Assembly (NCBI RefSeq): GCF_018863195.1 | Contig: NZ_JAHKRT010000004.1 | Location: 62,001 to 126,000, forward strand | DNA: 64,000 bases | Source of the DNA: Sphingomonas quercus | GTDB taxonomy: Bacteria; Pseudomonadota; Alphaproteobacteria; Sphingomonadales; Sphingomonadaceae | Direction: 5' to 3' | In this document: piece after piece, positions 51,659 to 60,904 of the stretch | How positions within the stretch are numbered: the first letter of the stretch is position 1 | Layout of the letters: the number at the start of each line of letters is the position of its first letter | The notes under the pieces: generated by a model | Seen by the model: the letters and a program-made list of their open reading frames with translations, nothing else | Told to the model about the DNA's origin: nothing | The model's database searches: none | Position numbers and translations under genes: made by a program

Positions 51659-52036
51659 ATGCCGATCGACCCGACGCTGCCCTATGACGACGACAATATC
51701 TTCGCCCGCATCCTGCGCGGCGAAATCCCGTCGAAGCGCGTCTACGAAGACGAATATGCGCTCGCGTTCCACGATATCGCCCCGCAGGCGCCGCAGCATA
51801 TCCTGGTCATTCCGAAGGGCCGCTATGTGTCGTGGGACGATTTCACGGCGCGCGCCGGCGATGTTGAGATCGCCGGGTTCGTCCGCGCGGTGGGCCGCGT
51901 CGCGCGCGAGGCGGGAATGGTGACGCCGGGCTATCGGCTGCTATCCAATGTCGGCGCGGATGGCGGGCAGGAAGTGCCGCACCTCCATGTCCATATCTTC
52001 GCCGGCAAGCCGCTCGGCCGCATGATCGCGGGCTGA
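51659..52036 (+). CDS. HIT-family nucleotide-binding protein (HinT-like)
   Basis: 125 residues starting 6 nt after hisE, with GAAGGAG 8 nt upstream of the ATG. DDDNIFARILRGEIPSKRVYEDEYALAFHDIAPQAPQHILVIPK and the catalytic His triad HLHVHIF define the HIT fold of HinT, a phosphoramidase acting on AMP-linked substrates. It is the usual last gene of the alphaproteobacterial his operon; no link to histidine synthesis is known. Confidence 0.92.
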   Translation: MPIDPTLPYDDDNIFARILRGEIPSKRVYEDEYALAFHDIAPQAPQHILVIPKGRYVSWDDFTARAGDVEIAGFVRAVGRVAREAGMVTPGYRLLSNVGADGGQEVPHLHVHIFAGKPLGRMIAG

Positions 52037-52119
52037 GGCGCCCTGCACAGATTGTCACTTGCCGGCACCTCAACGCCGCATCATGTGTTGAGCTACGCAA
52101 TCCCGCCGGAGTTGGCGTC

Positions 52120-52512
52120 ATGAAGACTGTTCTCGCCACCGTCGCGCTCGTCGCGGCAAGCCTCGTCTCCTCGGTCCCGGCGCACGCCCAGGGGCGTGAC
52201 CGCGTGCTCATCATCTACGGCGACGAGCGCTGCCCGACCAGTAATGGCGAGGAGATCGTGGTCTGCGTGCGCAAACCGGCGAGCGAGCAGTTCCGCATCC
52301 CGGAAGAGCTGCGCAATTCCGGCTCCGGCCTGCCGCCGAGCTGGAACGAGAAGGCCAAGAGCATCGAATATGTCGGCTCCAGCGGCATCGGCAGCTGCTC
52401 GCCGACCGGCCCCGGCGGGGCCAGCGGTTGCCTCAAGCAGATGATCGACGCCGCCCGCGCCGAGCGTCGTGCCCAGTCCGCCGCCGAGGATGGCGAACGG
52501 CAGCGCCGTTGA
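52120..52512 (+). CDS. exported cysteine-containing protein, sphingomonad-type family
   Basis: 130 residues with a signal peptide (cleavage near AHAQ). The mature part begins RVLIIYGDERCPTSNGEEIVVCVRKPASEQFRIPEELR, then KSIEYVGSSGIGSCSPTGPGGASGC with four cysteines in all, suggesting two disulfides. Its C-terminal helix (LKQMIDAARAERRAQ) is charged. The next gene encodes a diverged copy, so a tandem duplication is evident. I know of no function for the family. Confidence 0.72.
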   Translation: MKTVLATVALVAASLVSSVPAHAQGRDRVLIIYGDERCPTSNGEEIVVCVRKPASEQFRIPEELRNSGSGLPPSWNEKAKSIEYVGSSGIGSCSPTGPGGASGCLKQMIDAARAERRAQSAAEDGERQRR

Positions 52513-52558
52513 GCCCGTTCAGCCACCGGCAAGGCGCGCGAGCGCCTGAATCGACACC

Positions 52559-52954
52559 ATGATCCTGCTCCCCGCCCTGCTGCTCGCCGCCGCCCAGCCG
52601 CCCGTCGCGCCGCCGTCCGCACCCGAACCCCAGCGCTACAACACGCTGGTCGTGTTCGGCGACGATCCCTGCCCGCGCAGCAGCGACACCGAAGTGGTCG
52701 TCTGCGCGCGCATGCCGGAGAATGAGCGCTATCGCCTGCCCAAGCGCTTCCGCGGGAAGAAGGCGTCGGAGGGGCCCGAATCGGTGGCGTGGGGCCGCAA
52801 GGTCGAGAGCCTCGAATATGTCAGCCGGGTCGGCCGGCCGAATAGCTGTTCGGTGGTCGGCTCGTTCGGGGCGACCGGCTGTTTCCAGCAATTCATCCGC
52901 CAGGCGCGCGAGGAGCGCGAGGCCGAGCAGCAGGAAAAGAACGACATTCCCTGA
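52559..52954 (+). CDS. exported paralogue of the 52120 protein
   Basis: 131 residues. A short signal peptide ([15 protein letters not shown]) leads into [38 protein letters not shown], then [30 protein letters not shown]. The four cysteines align with those of the preceding protein. The helical tail ([15 protein letters not shown]) is charged. The 46-bp gap and shared orientation indicate co-transcription. Function unknown. Confidence 0.7.
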   Translation: MILLPALLLAAAQPPVAPPSAPEPQRYNTLVVFGDDPCPRSSDTEVVVCARMPENERYRLPKRFRGKKASEGPESVAWGRKVESLEYVSRVGRPNSCSVVGSFGATGCFQQFIRQAREEREAEQQEKNDIP

Positions 52955-53001
52955 TCGCGCCTCTGGACGGATTGCGCCATCATCCCCATCCTTTCGGGCA
53001 C

Positions 53002-53931
53002 ATGCAGCCCATCCTCGCCCTTTCCGGCCTCTCCAAGACCTATGTCAGCGGCCATCAGGCGCTGAAGTCGGTCGATCTCGAAATCCGGCGGGGCGAAATC
53101 TTCGCGCTGCTCGGCCCCAACGGCGCCGGCAAGACGACGCTGATCGGCGCGGTGTGCGGCCTCGTGCGCCCGACCGGCGGCACGATCCGCGTCGACGGCA
53201 AGGATGTGGCGGACGACTGGCGGGCCGCCCGTGCGCGCATCGGGCTGGTGCCGCAGGAACTTGCCACCGACATGTTCGAGAAGGTGGCCGATACCGTCGC
53301 CTTTTCGCGCGGGCTGTTCGGCCGCCCGCGCGATCCCGCGGTGGTCGAGCGGGTGCTGCGCTCCCTGTCCCTGTGGGATAAGCGCGACAGCAAGATCATG
53401 CAGCTGTCCGGCGGCATGAAGCGCCGGGTGCTGATCGCCAAGGCGCTGGCGCACGAGCCCGACATCCTGTTCCTCGACGAGCCCACCGCGGGCGTGGACG
53501 TCGAGCTGCGCCGGGACATGTGGACGCTGATCGGCGCGCTGCGCGAGGGCGGCGTCACGATCATCCTCACCACCCATTATATCGAGGAGGCGGAGGAGAT
53601 GGCGGACCGCATCGGCGTCATCGACAAGGGCGAGCTGATCCTCGTCGAAGAGAAGCGCGCCCTGCTCGCCCAGCTCGGCAAGACCGAGGCTGAGATCGGC
53701 CTCGCCGCGCCGCTCGCCGCCATCCCCGAGGCGCTGGCCGACTGGCCGCTGGCGCTTTCCGGCGATGGCGAGACGCTGACCTACACCGTCACCGCCGAGG
53801 AGGCCGAGGCCCGCGGCCTGCCGCTGCTGCTCAAGCGGCTCGACGGCCTCGGCATCGAATTCCGCGCGCTGGACACGCATCGCTCAAGCCTAGAGGACAT
53901 TTTCGTCGATCTGGTGGAGCGCCGGGCATGA
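53002..53931 (+). CDS. ABC transporter ATP-binding protein (YadG type)
   Basis: 309 residues; the ATP-hydrolysing subunit of an exporter. Walker A is GPNGAGKTT, the signature motif is LSGGMKRR, Walker B is [12 protein letters not shown], and the switch His is in [16 protein letters not shown]. The closest remembered relative is E. coli YadG. The ATG at 53002 is chosen over an upstream one since homologues begin close to [10 protein letters not shown]. Its stop overlaps the permease ATG (ATGA). The substrate is unknown. Confidence 0.9.
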   Translation: MQPILALSGLSKTYVSGHQALKSVDLEIRRGEIFALLGPNGAGKTTLIGAVCGLVRPTGGTIRVDGKDVADDWRAARARIGLVPQELATDMFEKVADTVAFSRGLFGRPRDPAVVERVLRSLSLWDKRDSKIMQLSGGMKRRVLIAKALAHEPDILFLDEPTAGVDVELRRDMWTLIGALREGGVTIILTTHYIEEAEEMADRIGVIDKGELILVEEKRALLAQLGKTEAEIGLAAPLAAIPEALADWPLALSGDGETLTYTVTAEEAEARGLPLLLKRLDGLGIEFRALDTHRSSLEDIFVDLVERRA

Positions 53932-54689
53932 ATTTCCACGCGGTGCGCGCCATCTATCAGTTCGAGCTGGCCCGCACCTGGCGGACGCTGTTCCAGAGCA
54001 TTTTCACGCCGGTCCTGACCACCTCGCTCTATTTCGTGGTGTTCGGTTCGGCGATCGGCGGGCGGATGCAGGAGATCGAGGGGGTCAGCTATGGCGCCTT
54101 CATCATTCCCGGGCTGATGCTGCTCACCATCCTCTCCGAGAGCATCGCCAACGCCAGCTTCGGCATCTACCTGCCGCGGTTCACCGGCACCATCTACGAG
54201 CTGCTCTCCGCCCCGGTGGGCGTGGCGGAAACCTTGCTCGGCTATGTCGGGGCGGCGGCGACGAAATCGATCGTGCTGGCAACGATCATCCTGATCACGG
54301 CGCGCTTCTTCGTGCCCTATCACATCGTCCACCCCTTATGGGCGGCGGTGTTCCTCGGGCTGATCGCGGTCAGCTTCTGCCTGTTCGGCTTCATCCTTGG
54401 CTGCTGGGCGGACGGATTCGAGAAATTGCAGGTCGTGCCGCTGATGGTGGTGACGCCGCTCACCTTCCTCGGCGGCACTTTCTATTCGATCAACATGCTG
54501 CCGCCGGCGTGGCGGACGATCAGCCTGTTCAATCCGATCGTCTATCTGGTGAACGGCCTGCGCTGGTCGTTTTACGGAACGGCCGATGTCGACATCCGCA
54601 TCTCGGCGGGGCTGACCCTGCTGTTCCTGATCGGCTGCATTGGCGTGGTCACCTGGATCTTCCGCTCCGGCTGGCGCCTGCGGAGCTGA
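53928..54689 (+). CDS. ABC-2 type permease (YadH type)
   Basis: 253 residues with six helices. [68 protein letters not shown] and [35 protein letters not shown] are the ABC-2 permease pattern. It forms the membrane channel for the YadG-type ATPase upstream. Exported compound unknown; drug, lipid or polysaccharide are all possible. Confidence 0.9.
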   Translation: MNFHAVRAIYQFELARTWRTLFQSIFTPVLTTSLYFVVFGSAIGGRMQEIEGVSYGAFIIPGLMLLTILSESIANASFGIYLPRFTGTIYELLSAPVGVAETLLGYVGAAATKSIVLATIILITARFFVPYHIVHPLWAAVFLGLIAVSFCLFGFILGCWADGFEKLQVVPLMVVTPLTFLGGTFYSINMLPPAWRTISLFNPIVYLVNGLRWSFYGTADVDIRISAGLTLLFLIGCIGVVTWIFRSGWRLRS

Positions 54690-54691
54690 GC

Positions 54692-55291
54692 GTGACCCGT
54701 CAGGACCAGTGGGACGAGGTACGCGCCGAAGCCGCGCATTGCCGGCGCTGCCCGCTCTGGAAACCGGCGACGCAAACCGTGTTCGGCGAAGGCCCGGTGA
54801 CGGCTGCGATGATGCTGGTCGGCGAACAGCCCGGCGATCAGGAAGACGAGGCCGGCCATCCCTTCGTCGGACCGGCAGGCCAGGTTCTCGACCGCGCGCT
54901 CGCCGCGGCAGGCATCGCCCGCGACGCAGTCTACGTCACCAATGCGGTCAAGCATTTCAAGTTCGAGCCGCGCGGCCGCCGGCGCATCCACGCCAAGCCC
55001 AATGCCGGCGAGATCCAGGCCTGCCGCTGGTGGCTGGACCAGGAACGGGCGCTGATCCGCCCGCCGCTTATCGTGGCGATGGGCGCGACGGCGGCGCGAT
55101 CGGTGCTTGGCCGCGCCGTCACCATCGCCGGCACCCGCGGCCACGCCCACCCGCTGGACGATGGCGGCGAATGCTGGGTGACGATCCATCCGAGCTACCT
55201 GCTCCGCATCCGCGACAAGGCCGACGCGCAAGCCGAGCATGACCGTTTCGTCGCCGACCTCGCCCAGGCCCGCGAGCGCCTCCCCCGCTAA
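54692..55291 (+). CDS. udgX: UdgX-type uracil-DNA binding protein/glycosylase
   Basis: 199 residues from GTG, 3 bp after the permease stop. Cysteines C17 and C20 (CRRCPLW), C111 and one near the C-terminus are placed for a [4Fe-4S] cluster. GEQPGDQEDEAGHPFVGPAG (44-63) is the active-site block. VKHFKFEPRGRRRIHAKP contains RRRIH (96-100), matching the KRRIH insertion that marks UdgX; its His (H100) is the residue that makes a covalent bond with deoxyribose after uracil removal in Mycobacterium UdgX. HPSYLLR follows. It is divergent in sequence from ordinary UDG family 4 by this loop. Confidence 0.82.
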   Translation: MTRQDQWDEVRAEAAHCRRCPLWKPATQTVFGEGPVTAAMMLVGEQPGDQEDEAGHPFVGPAGQVLDRALAAAGIARDAVYVTNAVKHFKFEPRGRRRIHAKPNAGEIQACRWWLDQERALIRPPLIVAMGATAARSVLGRAVTIAGTRGHAHPLDDGGECWVTIHPSYLLRIRDKADAQAEHDRFVADLAQARERLPR

Positions 55292-55293
55292 GG

Positions 55294-58200
55294 CTATTCG
55301 GCCGCGAGCAGCCGCGCGGCGCCGCCCAGATCGACCGAGACCAGCCGGCTGACCCCTCGCTCGACCATCGTCACGCCGAACAGCCGGTGCATCCGCGCCA
55401 TCGTCACCGCATTGTGGGTGACGATCAGGTATCGCGTGTCCGTCTCCCGGGCCATGCGATCGAGCAAGCCGCAGAAACGCTCGATATTGGCATCGTCGAG
55501 CGGTGCATCGACCTCGTCCAGCACGCAGATCGGCGCCGGATTGGTGAGGAACAGGCCGAAGATCAGCGCCACTGCGGTCAGCGCCTGCTCGCCGCCTGAC
55601 AGCAAGGTGAGCGCCGCAAGCTTCTTGCCCGGCGGCTGGGCCATGATCTCCAGCCCCGCCTCCAGCGGATCGTCCGAATCGACCAGCTCGAGATGCGCCT
55701 GCCCGCCTTCGAAGAGGGTGGTGAACAGCCGCCGGAAATGCCCGTCGACCGCCTCGAACGCGGCGAGCAGGCGCTGGCGCCCCTCGCGATTGAGGCTGCC
55801 GATCGAGCCGCGCAACTGGTTGACGGCGGCGCCCAACTCGTCGCGCTCGGCGGCCATGCGATCGCGACCGCTCTCCAGTTCCGACAATTCCTGATCGGCC
55901 ACGAGGTTCACCGGGCCGAGCCGCTCGCGCTCCGCGGTGGCGCGTTCGAGCAGCACCTGCTCGTCCGACGCCACGCCGACCGAGGCGCCGGCAAAGCCGA
56001 GCTTGTCGGGCACCGCCGGACCCGGACAGTCGAACCGCTCCCCGGCCGCCCGGCTCAGCTCCGTGCGCCGCGCCTCCGTCGCCTCGCGGCGCGCCTCGGC
56101 GGCGGCGCGCGCTTCGCGCGCTGCGGCCAGCGTCTCGCCGGCGGCGGTGGCCCGTCGCTCCGCGTCGCCGGCGGCCGCCTGGGCGATCAGCATCGCCTCG
56201 CCGGTCGATTGGGCGAGCGCGCGTGCGCCGGCCTCCTCCGTCTCGGCGGCGGCGATCGCTGCGTCGAGCACGGCTGGCCGATCGGCGAGCTCGGTGCGCT
56301 CGGCGTCGGCCTTCGCCATCCGTTCGGCCATTTCGGCGGCGCGCCTGGCCGCGCTCGCCGCGCGCTTGCGCCAACCGTCCGACTCGCCGCGGATGCGCGT
56401 CAGCCGCTCGCGGTCGCCACTTACGGCCATGGCCCGCATGCCGGCCTCGGCGCGGCGGTCGGCGGCCGCCGCCCGCGCCGCGGCGGCGGTTGCGGAGAGC
56501 GCGGCGACGCGCACGTCGAGCGCGGCGGGATCGGGCAGCGCCGCCTCGGCGGCCAACGCCTGATCGAGCGCAGCGGCAGCCTGATCGCGCTCCGCCCCGG
56601 CGAGGGCCGCGTTGAGCTGCTGCTCGTCCCGGCGGGCGGCGAGCCGCTCCAGCGCGAGGGTGGCGCGATCGGCATCGAGCCCGGCAGCGCGGGCCACCTC
56701 GGCCGCGCGTTCGGCGGCTTCGCGCGCGGCGCGAATCTGGCCCGCGGCGCCGGCCAGCGCCGAGGCGGCGCGCGACTGGGTGGCGGCGGCCGCCTCCGCC
56801 TCGGCGCGCACGCCGGGCAGCTCCGCCTCGATCGCGGCGAGGCGATTGGCGCGGACCAGCCGCTCGGCTGCCGCAGCGCCGCCGCCCCGGGCGACCAGCC
56901 CGTCCCAGCGGCGCAAGCTGCCGTCGAGCGTGACGATGCGCTGGCCGGCGCGGAGCCGCCAGCCTTTGTCCGTCGGGACGACGCCGATCTGGGCGAGTCG
57001 GCGGGCCAGCTCCGGCGGCGCCGTGACGTGCGCCGCCAGCGCCGGCACGCCGTCCGGCAAGCCCGGATCGGAAGCCTCGACGGCGGCACCCTGCCAGCCG
57101 CCGGGGCCGAGCGGGGCGGCGAGATCGTCGCCCAGAGCGGCGGCCAGCGCCCGCTCATAGCCGGGGGCGGCGCGAATCTGATCCAGCGCGCGGGCGGGGC
57201 CGGCGGCGGCGCGCGGCGGCGCCACGGCCCGGGCCTCGGCCTCCAGCGCGGCGCGGGTGGCGGCGATGGCGGCGGCGCGCGCGGTGGCGGCATCCCGCGC
57301 GGCCGTGGCTGCCTGCTGCGCCGCCTCGGCCTCGGCCAGCGCCCGCGCCGCCGCCTCGCCATCGGCCAGCGCGGCGGCACGACGGGCCAGCGCGGCATCG
57401 CGGCCGGCGACCAGCGGGCCGGCGTCCTCCAGCGCGGCCAGTTCGCGCGCGATCGCCGCCGACCGCGCCTCCACCTGCTCGACGCGGCGCCGCGCGGCCT
57501 CGGCGGCGGCGGCGGCGACCCGCGCCTCGGCACGCGCGGCAGCTTGCTCGGCGACGCTGGCGGCGTGTGCGGTCTCCGCATCGCCAAGCGCGGCGGCGGC
57601 GGCGGCGAGCGCCTCGGCGGCGGCCATGCTGCCCGCCTCCGCCTCGGCGAGACGGCGGCCGAGCAGAGCCTCCTCCTCGGCGAGCCGGGCGAGCCAACCC
57701 TCGGCATCGGCCGTCTGGGCGATCTCATGGGCACGATCGCGGGCCAGCGCCTCGGCAAGCTGGCCGAGCTGGGCAAGGCGCCGATCCAGTCCTTCCCGCT
57801 CCTGCCTGAGGCTGGCGAGACCATGGGCGGCATCGCTCGCCCGCTCGCGCGCGGCCTCGCCCGCTTCCCTGGCCCGCGCCAGCGCCTCCCGCGCGGCGAC
57901 GTCATGGGCGGCGGCAGCGCGCTGTCCCTCGGCATCGCGGGCGACGATCGCCGTCGCCTGTTCCGCTTCGACACGCGCGCGGTCGGCGGCGGCGGCGGCA
58001 TCACGCCAGCGCGCGAACAACAACCGTCCCTCGGCAAGGCGCACCGCCTCGGTCAGCGCGCGATAGCGTTCGGCGGCGCGGGCCTGGCGGCGGAGGGCGG
58101 CGGCGCGGCCTTCCATCTCGCCCAGAAGCTCGTCGACGCGACTGAGATTGGCCTCGGTCGCACGCAATTTCTGCTCGGCATCGCGGCGGCGGACATGGAG

Positions 58201-58692
58201 GCCGGCGATGCCGGCCGCCTCCTCCAGCATCTGGCGCCGCTCGGCGGGGCGGGCGGCGATCACCGCGCCGATGCGGTTCTGGCTGACCAGCGCCGGCGAG
58301 TGGGCACCGGTGGCGGCATCGGCGAAGAGCAGGGACACGTCCTTGGCGCGCACGTCCCGCCCATTGATGCGATAGGCGGAGCCGGCGCCGCGCTCGATGC
58401 GGCGGACGACCTCCGCCTCGCCCTCGTCGCCGGCGCCGTCGACGAGCAACGACACCTCGGCGAAATCGCGCGCGGGGCGCTGGGCTGTGCCGGCGAAGAT
58501 GACGTCGTCCATCGCGCCGCCGCGCAGGGAGCGCGCCGAGCCCTCGCCCATCACCCAGCGAATCGCCTCGAGCAGATTGGATTTGCCGCAGCCATTGGGG
58601 CCGACCACGCCGGTCAGCCCCGGATGGATGTGCAGTTCGGCGGGATCGACGAAGCTCTTGAAGCCGGCGAGCTTCAGCCGCCGGATGCGCAT
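55294..58692 (-). CDS. smc: chromosome segregation protein SMC
   Basis: 1132 residues. The N-terminal Walker A is GPNGCGKSNLLEAIRWVMGEGS; the C-terminal signature LLSGGEQALTAVALIFGLFLTNPAPICVLDEVDAPLDDANIERF gives the ABC signature and Walker B. A hinge of about 120 residues near the middle (about 510-640) is flanked by two very long Ala/Glu/Arg coiled-coil arms. The ATG at 58692 is chosen because homologues begin MRIRRLKLAGFKSF. The protein condenses and organises the chromosome, with ScpA/ScpB, whose genes are not here. The gene lies downstream of dciA and two dsbA-like genes on the same strand. Confidence 0.95.
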   Translation of the reverse strand: MRIRRLKLAGFKSFVDPAELHIHPGLTGVVGPNGCGKSNLLEAIRWVMGEGSARSLRGGAMDDVIFAGTAQRPARDFAEVSLLVDGAGDEGEAEVVRRIERGAGSAYRINGRDVRAKDVSLLFADAATGAHSPALVSQNRIGAVIAARPAERRQMLEEAAGIAGLHVRRRDAEQKLRATEANLSRVDELLGEMEGRAAALRRQARAAERYRALTEAVRLAEGRLLFARWRDAAAAADRARVEAEQATAIVARDAEGQRAAAAHDVAAREALARAREAGEAARERASDAAHGLASLRQEREGLDRRLAQLGQLAEALARDRAHEIAQTADAEGWLARLAEEEALLGRRLAEAEAGSMAAAEALAAAAAALGDAETAHAASVAEQAAARAEARVAAAAAEAARRRVEQVEARSAAIARELAALEDAGPLVAGRDAALARRAAALADGEAAARALAEAEAAQQAATAARDAATARAAAIAATRAALEAEARAVAPPRAAAGPARALDQIRAAPGYERALAAALGDDLAAPLGPGGWQGAAVEASDPGLPDGVPALAAHVTAPPELARRLAQIGVVPTDKGWRLRAGQRIVTLDGSLRRWDGLVARGGGAAAAERLVRANRLAAIEAELPGVRAEAEAAAATQSRAASALAGAAGQIRAAREAAERAAEVARAAGLDADRATLALERLAARRDEQQLNAALAGAERDQAAAALDQALAAEAALPDPAALDVRVAALSATAAAARAAAADRRAEAGMRAMAVSGDRERLTRIRGESDGWRKRAASAARRAAEMAERMAKADAERTELADRPAVLDAAIAAAETEEAGARALAQSTGEAMLIAQAAAGDAERRATAAGETLAAAREARAAAEARREATEARRTELSRAAGERFDCPGPAVPDKLGFAGASVGVASDEQVLLERATAERERLGPVNLVADQELSELESGRDRMAAERDELGAAVNQLRGSIGSLNREGRQRLLAAFEAVDGHFRRLFTTLFEGGQAHLELVDSDDPLEAGLEIMAQPPGKKLAALTLLSGGEQALTAVALIFGLFLTNPAPICVLDEVDAPLDDANIERFCGLLDRMARETDTRYLIVTHNAVTMARMHRLFGVTMVERGVSRLVSVDLGGAARLLAAE

Positions 58693-58828
58693 CGCCGAGC
58701 TTGTCCGGGAGGGGCCGCTTTCCGCGCCGCCGCCACCGGACCGCCCGTCGACAATCGCCGCCGTGCGGTCGGGCGAGGCGCTCGGCCGGAGCGGCGGCGC
58801 GCCGTCGGGCGCATCCTCAGACCCGTCG

Positions 58829-59581
58829 TCAGGAGCCAACCGCGGCCTTCAGCTTGGGCTCGAGCGAGGCCCAGTCATAGGCGCCCTGGACCAGCTGGCC
58901 GTTGATCAGGAAGGTCGGCGTGCCCTCGAGCTTGATGTCCTCGACGGCCTTCCGGTTCATCTCGACGAGCAGGTCGCGCTCCTTGAGGTTGCCGAGGCAC
59001 TGGGCGACCTTGTCGGCGGGAAGCCCGCGCTCCTCGGCGAAGCGATCGAGGCCCCCGGCCTTGGCGAGGGCGGCGTATTGCTTGTCCTGCGGCAGGTTTC
59101 CGATCGCGCTCTGATCGGCGGGCGTCAGCTTCTGGAAATTGCCGATCCAGTCCATCTGCGAGGCGTAGAGCTGCTCGGTCATCTTGAAATAGGCGGGCGC
59201 GCCATTGCAGCGCGCGATCAGCGCCGCGGCGAGGTCGACCGGGTCGCGCACGAAGTTGCGCATTTCCAGGCTGACCTTGCCGCTGGCGATGTAATTGGCC
59301 TTGAGCGCCGGCATCGCCTCGGTCGAGAAGGCGGCGCAGTGCGGGCAGGTCATCGAGGAATATTCGACGAGCTTCACGGGCGCGGCCGGATTGCCCAGCA
59401 GGAAGCCGCCCTCGGGGGTGGTCGTCGCCGTCTCGGTCCAGCCGCCGGCCGGCGCATTGGCCGCGACCGGGCCCGCCGCCGCGGTGGGCGTGCCGCCAGC
59501 CGGGGTCTCCGCCTTCTTGTCGCAGCCGGCGACGATCAGGGCGATGGCGGCGAGGCCAAGGCGATAATCGAATGTCTTCAC
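58829..59581 (-). CDS. DsbA-family thiol:disulfide oxidoreductase, lipoprotein
   Basis: 250 residues from a GTG with AGGAAG close upstream. The leader ends in the lipobox VAGC (with LALIVAGC), so it should be a lipoprotein. A proline/alanine-rich linker precedes the thioredoxin fold with YSSMTCPHCAAFS (CPHC active site) and cis-Pro GTPTFLING. GFLLGNPAAPVKLVEYSS and the C-terminal DWASLEPKL are shared with the next gene, indicating tandem duplication. It likely oxidises or isomerises envelope thiols. Confidence 0.88.
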   Translation of the reverse strand: MKTFDYRLGLAAIALIVAGCDKKAETPAGGTPTAAAGPVAANAPAGGWTETATTTPEGGFLLGNPAAPVKLVEYSSMTCPHCAAFSTEAMPALKANYIASGKVSLEMRNFVRDPVDLAAALIARCNGAPAYFKMTEQLYASQMDWIGNFQKLTPADQSAIGNLPQDKQYAALAKAGGLDRFAEERGLPADKVAQCLGNLKERDLLVEMNRKAVEDIKLEGTPTFLINGQLVQGAYDWASLEPKLKAAVGS

Positions 59582-59604
59582 GTCACTTCCTCTCGTGGAC
59601 GAAA

Positions 59605-60312
59605 TCATTTGAGCGCAGCGCGTACCGCCGGTTCCAACGCCTGCCAGCTTGCCGCATCGGCGACGAGCGTGCCGTTGAGCAGGAAGGCCGGCGTGCCGGG
59701 AATGCGCAGTTCGTTCCACGCCTCGTCACGCATGCGGGCGAGGCGGGATTGCTCGGGCGCGCTGGCGATGCAGGCGGCGACGCGCGCCGCCGGCAGATCC
59801 GGGGCGGCGATCTTGTCCAATCCGATGCCGCGCGCGATGCTGGTCAGCGCGTCGGCCATCGACGCGCTCTCGGTGGGCTCGGGGAAATAGCTGGCGCGGC
59901 TCAGCCATTCGGGCTGATTGGCGAAGATCGCGTCGGCCGCCCGGAAGAATCCGCCCGGCCCCTGGCAGCGCGCCAGCAGGGCAGCGGCGAGATCGAAGCG
60001 ATCACGAATGGCGTTGCGCAGCTCGAGGCTGACCTGACCGGAGCGGATCAGCGCCCCCAGCCCGTCGCGCGACTCGGCCTGGAAGGCGGCGCAGTGCGAG
60101 CATGTGAACGAGGCAAATTCGACCAGTTTCACCTTCGCGGCCGGATTGCCGCGCTGAAAGCCGCCTTGTGGGGTCAGCGTGACGCGGTTCATCCAGTCGG
60201 TCTGCGCGGGCGCGGCGGGGGCAGCGGCCTGCCGGCGCGGCGCCTGTGCGGCATCCGCGGGGGCGGCGGCGACAATGGTGAGGGCGGCGACGGCAAGGAA
60301 ACGCAGCTTCAT
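59605..60312 (-). CDS. DsbA-family thiol:disulfide oxidoreductase, periplasmic
   Basis: 235 residues. A cleavable signal peptide (MKLRFLAVAALTIVAAAPADAA) replaces the lipobox of its neighbour. The active site is FTCSHCAAFQAES (CSHC) and the cis-Pro loop is GTPAFLLNG. It starts inside the dciA stop (4-nt overlap) and is followed after 23 bp by the lipoprotein copy. The two proteins differ in the dipeptide between cysteines (CSHC against CPHC), which should shift redox potential. Confidence 0.87.
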   Translation of the reverse strand: MKLRFLAVAALTIVAAAPADAAQAPRRQAAAPAAPAQTDWMNRVTLTPQGGFQRGNPAAKVKLVEFASFTCSHCAAFQAESRDGLGALIRSGQVSLELRNAIRDRFDLAAALLARCQGPGGFFRAADAIFANQPEWLSRASYFPEPTESASMADALTSIARGIGLDKIAAPDLPAARVAACIASAPEQSRLARMRDEAWNELRIPGTPAFLLNGTLVADAASWQALEPAVRAALK

Positions 60313-60890
60313 CCAATCTTTCCCAGTTTCAGCGGCACCACGGGCGGCGCCTCGACCAGCCCGCGCGCGAGTGATTCGAGCACCGCCTTCAGCTCAGGAT
60401 CGGCGATCGCCTTCAGGCTTTCGCCGAGTTCCGCCGGAACCGGGCCATCGGGCTGACGGGCCGGGCGGCGGGCCGGGCGCTTCGCCGCCGCGCCCTGACG
60501 GATGGCGACGCGACCGACCGCGGCATAGCCGAAGAAGCGGTTGACCCGCTCGACGATCACCGGGGCGACGTGCTGCATCATCGGCGCATGCGCGCTCTCG
60601 ACGACGAGGGAGAGCACGCCGTCCTGCCGCTTGCCGGCCGGGAAGCGGATCGATTCGGGCGTCGACACGCCGGCATAGCGCTCGCCGACGATCTCCCCCC
60701 AGCGGCTGACCACCGCCGACTGCACGAAGCCGAAGCGGCGGAACGCGGCATCGCCGATCGCCGGCACGATATCGGCAACGGCGCGGGCATAGCCCGCGCG
60801 CGGCGCCTCGGCCGCGGCGGCGGTCGTCGTGCCGGGGGCACGTTTCACACGGGTCTTGCGCGGGGCCGGTTCCGTCATCGCCGCCTCCAT
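60309..60890 (-). CDS. dciA: DciA-family replicative helicase loader (DUF721)
   Basis: 193 residues. A basic, disordered N-terminus (PRKTRVKRAPGTTTAAAAEA) precedes the DUF721/DciA domain: RFGFVQSAVVSRWGEIVGERYAGVSTPESIRFP and VLSLVVESAHAPMMQHVAPVIVERVNRFFGYAAVGRVAIRQG. DciA loads the DnaB helicase in bacteria lacking DnaC. It lies first in a dciA-dsbA-dsbA-smc block and is divergent from mutY by 14 bp. An ATG at 60878 is a possible start. Confidence 0.88.
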   Translation of the reverse strand: MEAAMTEPAPRKTRVKRAPGTTTAAAAEAPRAGYARAVADIVPAIGDAAFRRFGFVQSAVVSRWGEIVGERYAGVSTPESIRFPAGKRQDGVLSLVVESAHAPMMQHVAPVIVERVNRFFGYAAVGRVAIRQGAAAKRPARRPARQPDGPVPAELGESLKAIADPELKAVLESLARGLVEAPPVVPLKLGKIG

Positions 60891-60904
60891 GCCATAGGCG
60901 CCCC

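Noticed and set aside
55693-58905. A 1070-codon open frame on the plus strand opposite smc
   Set aside because: It is the antisense of the highly biased GC-rich smc gene; its translation is low-complexity Gly/Arg with no family motif, while the minus strand encodes intact SMC.
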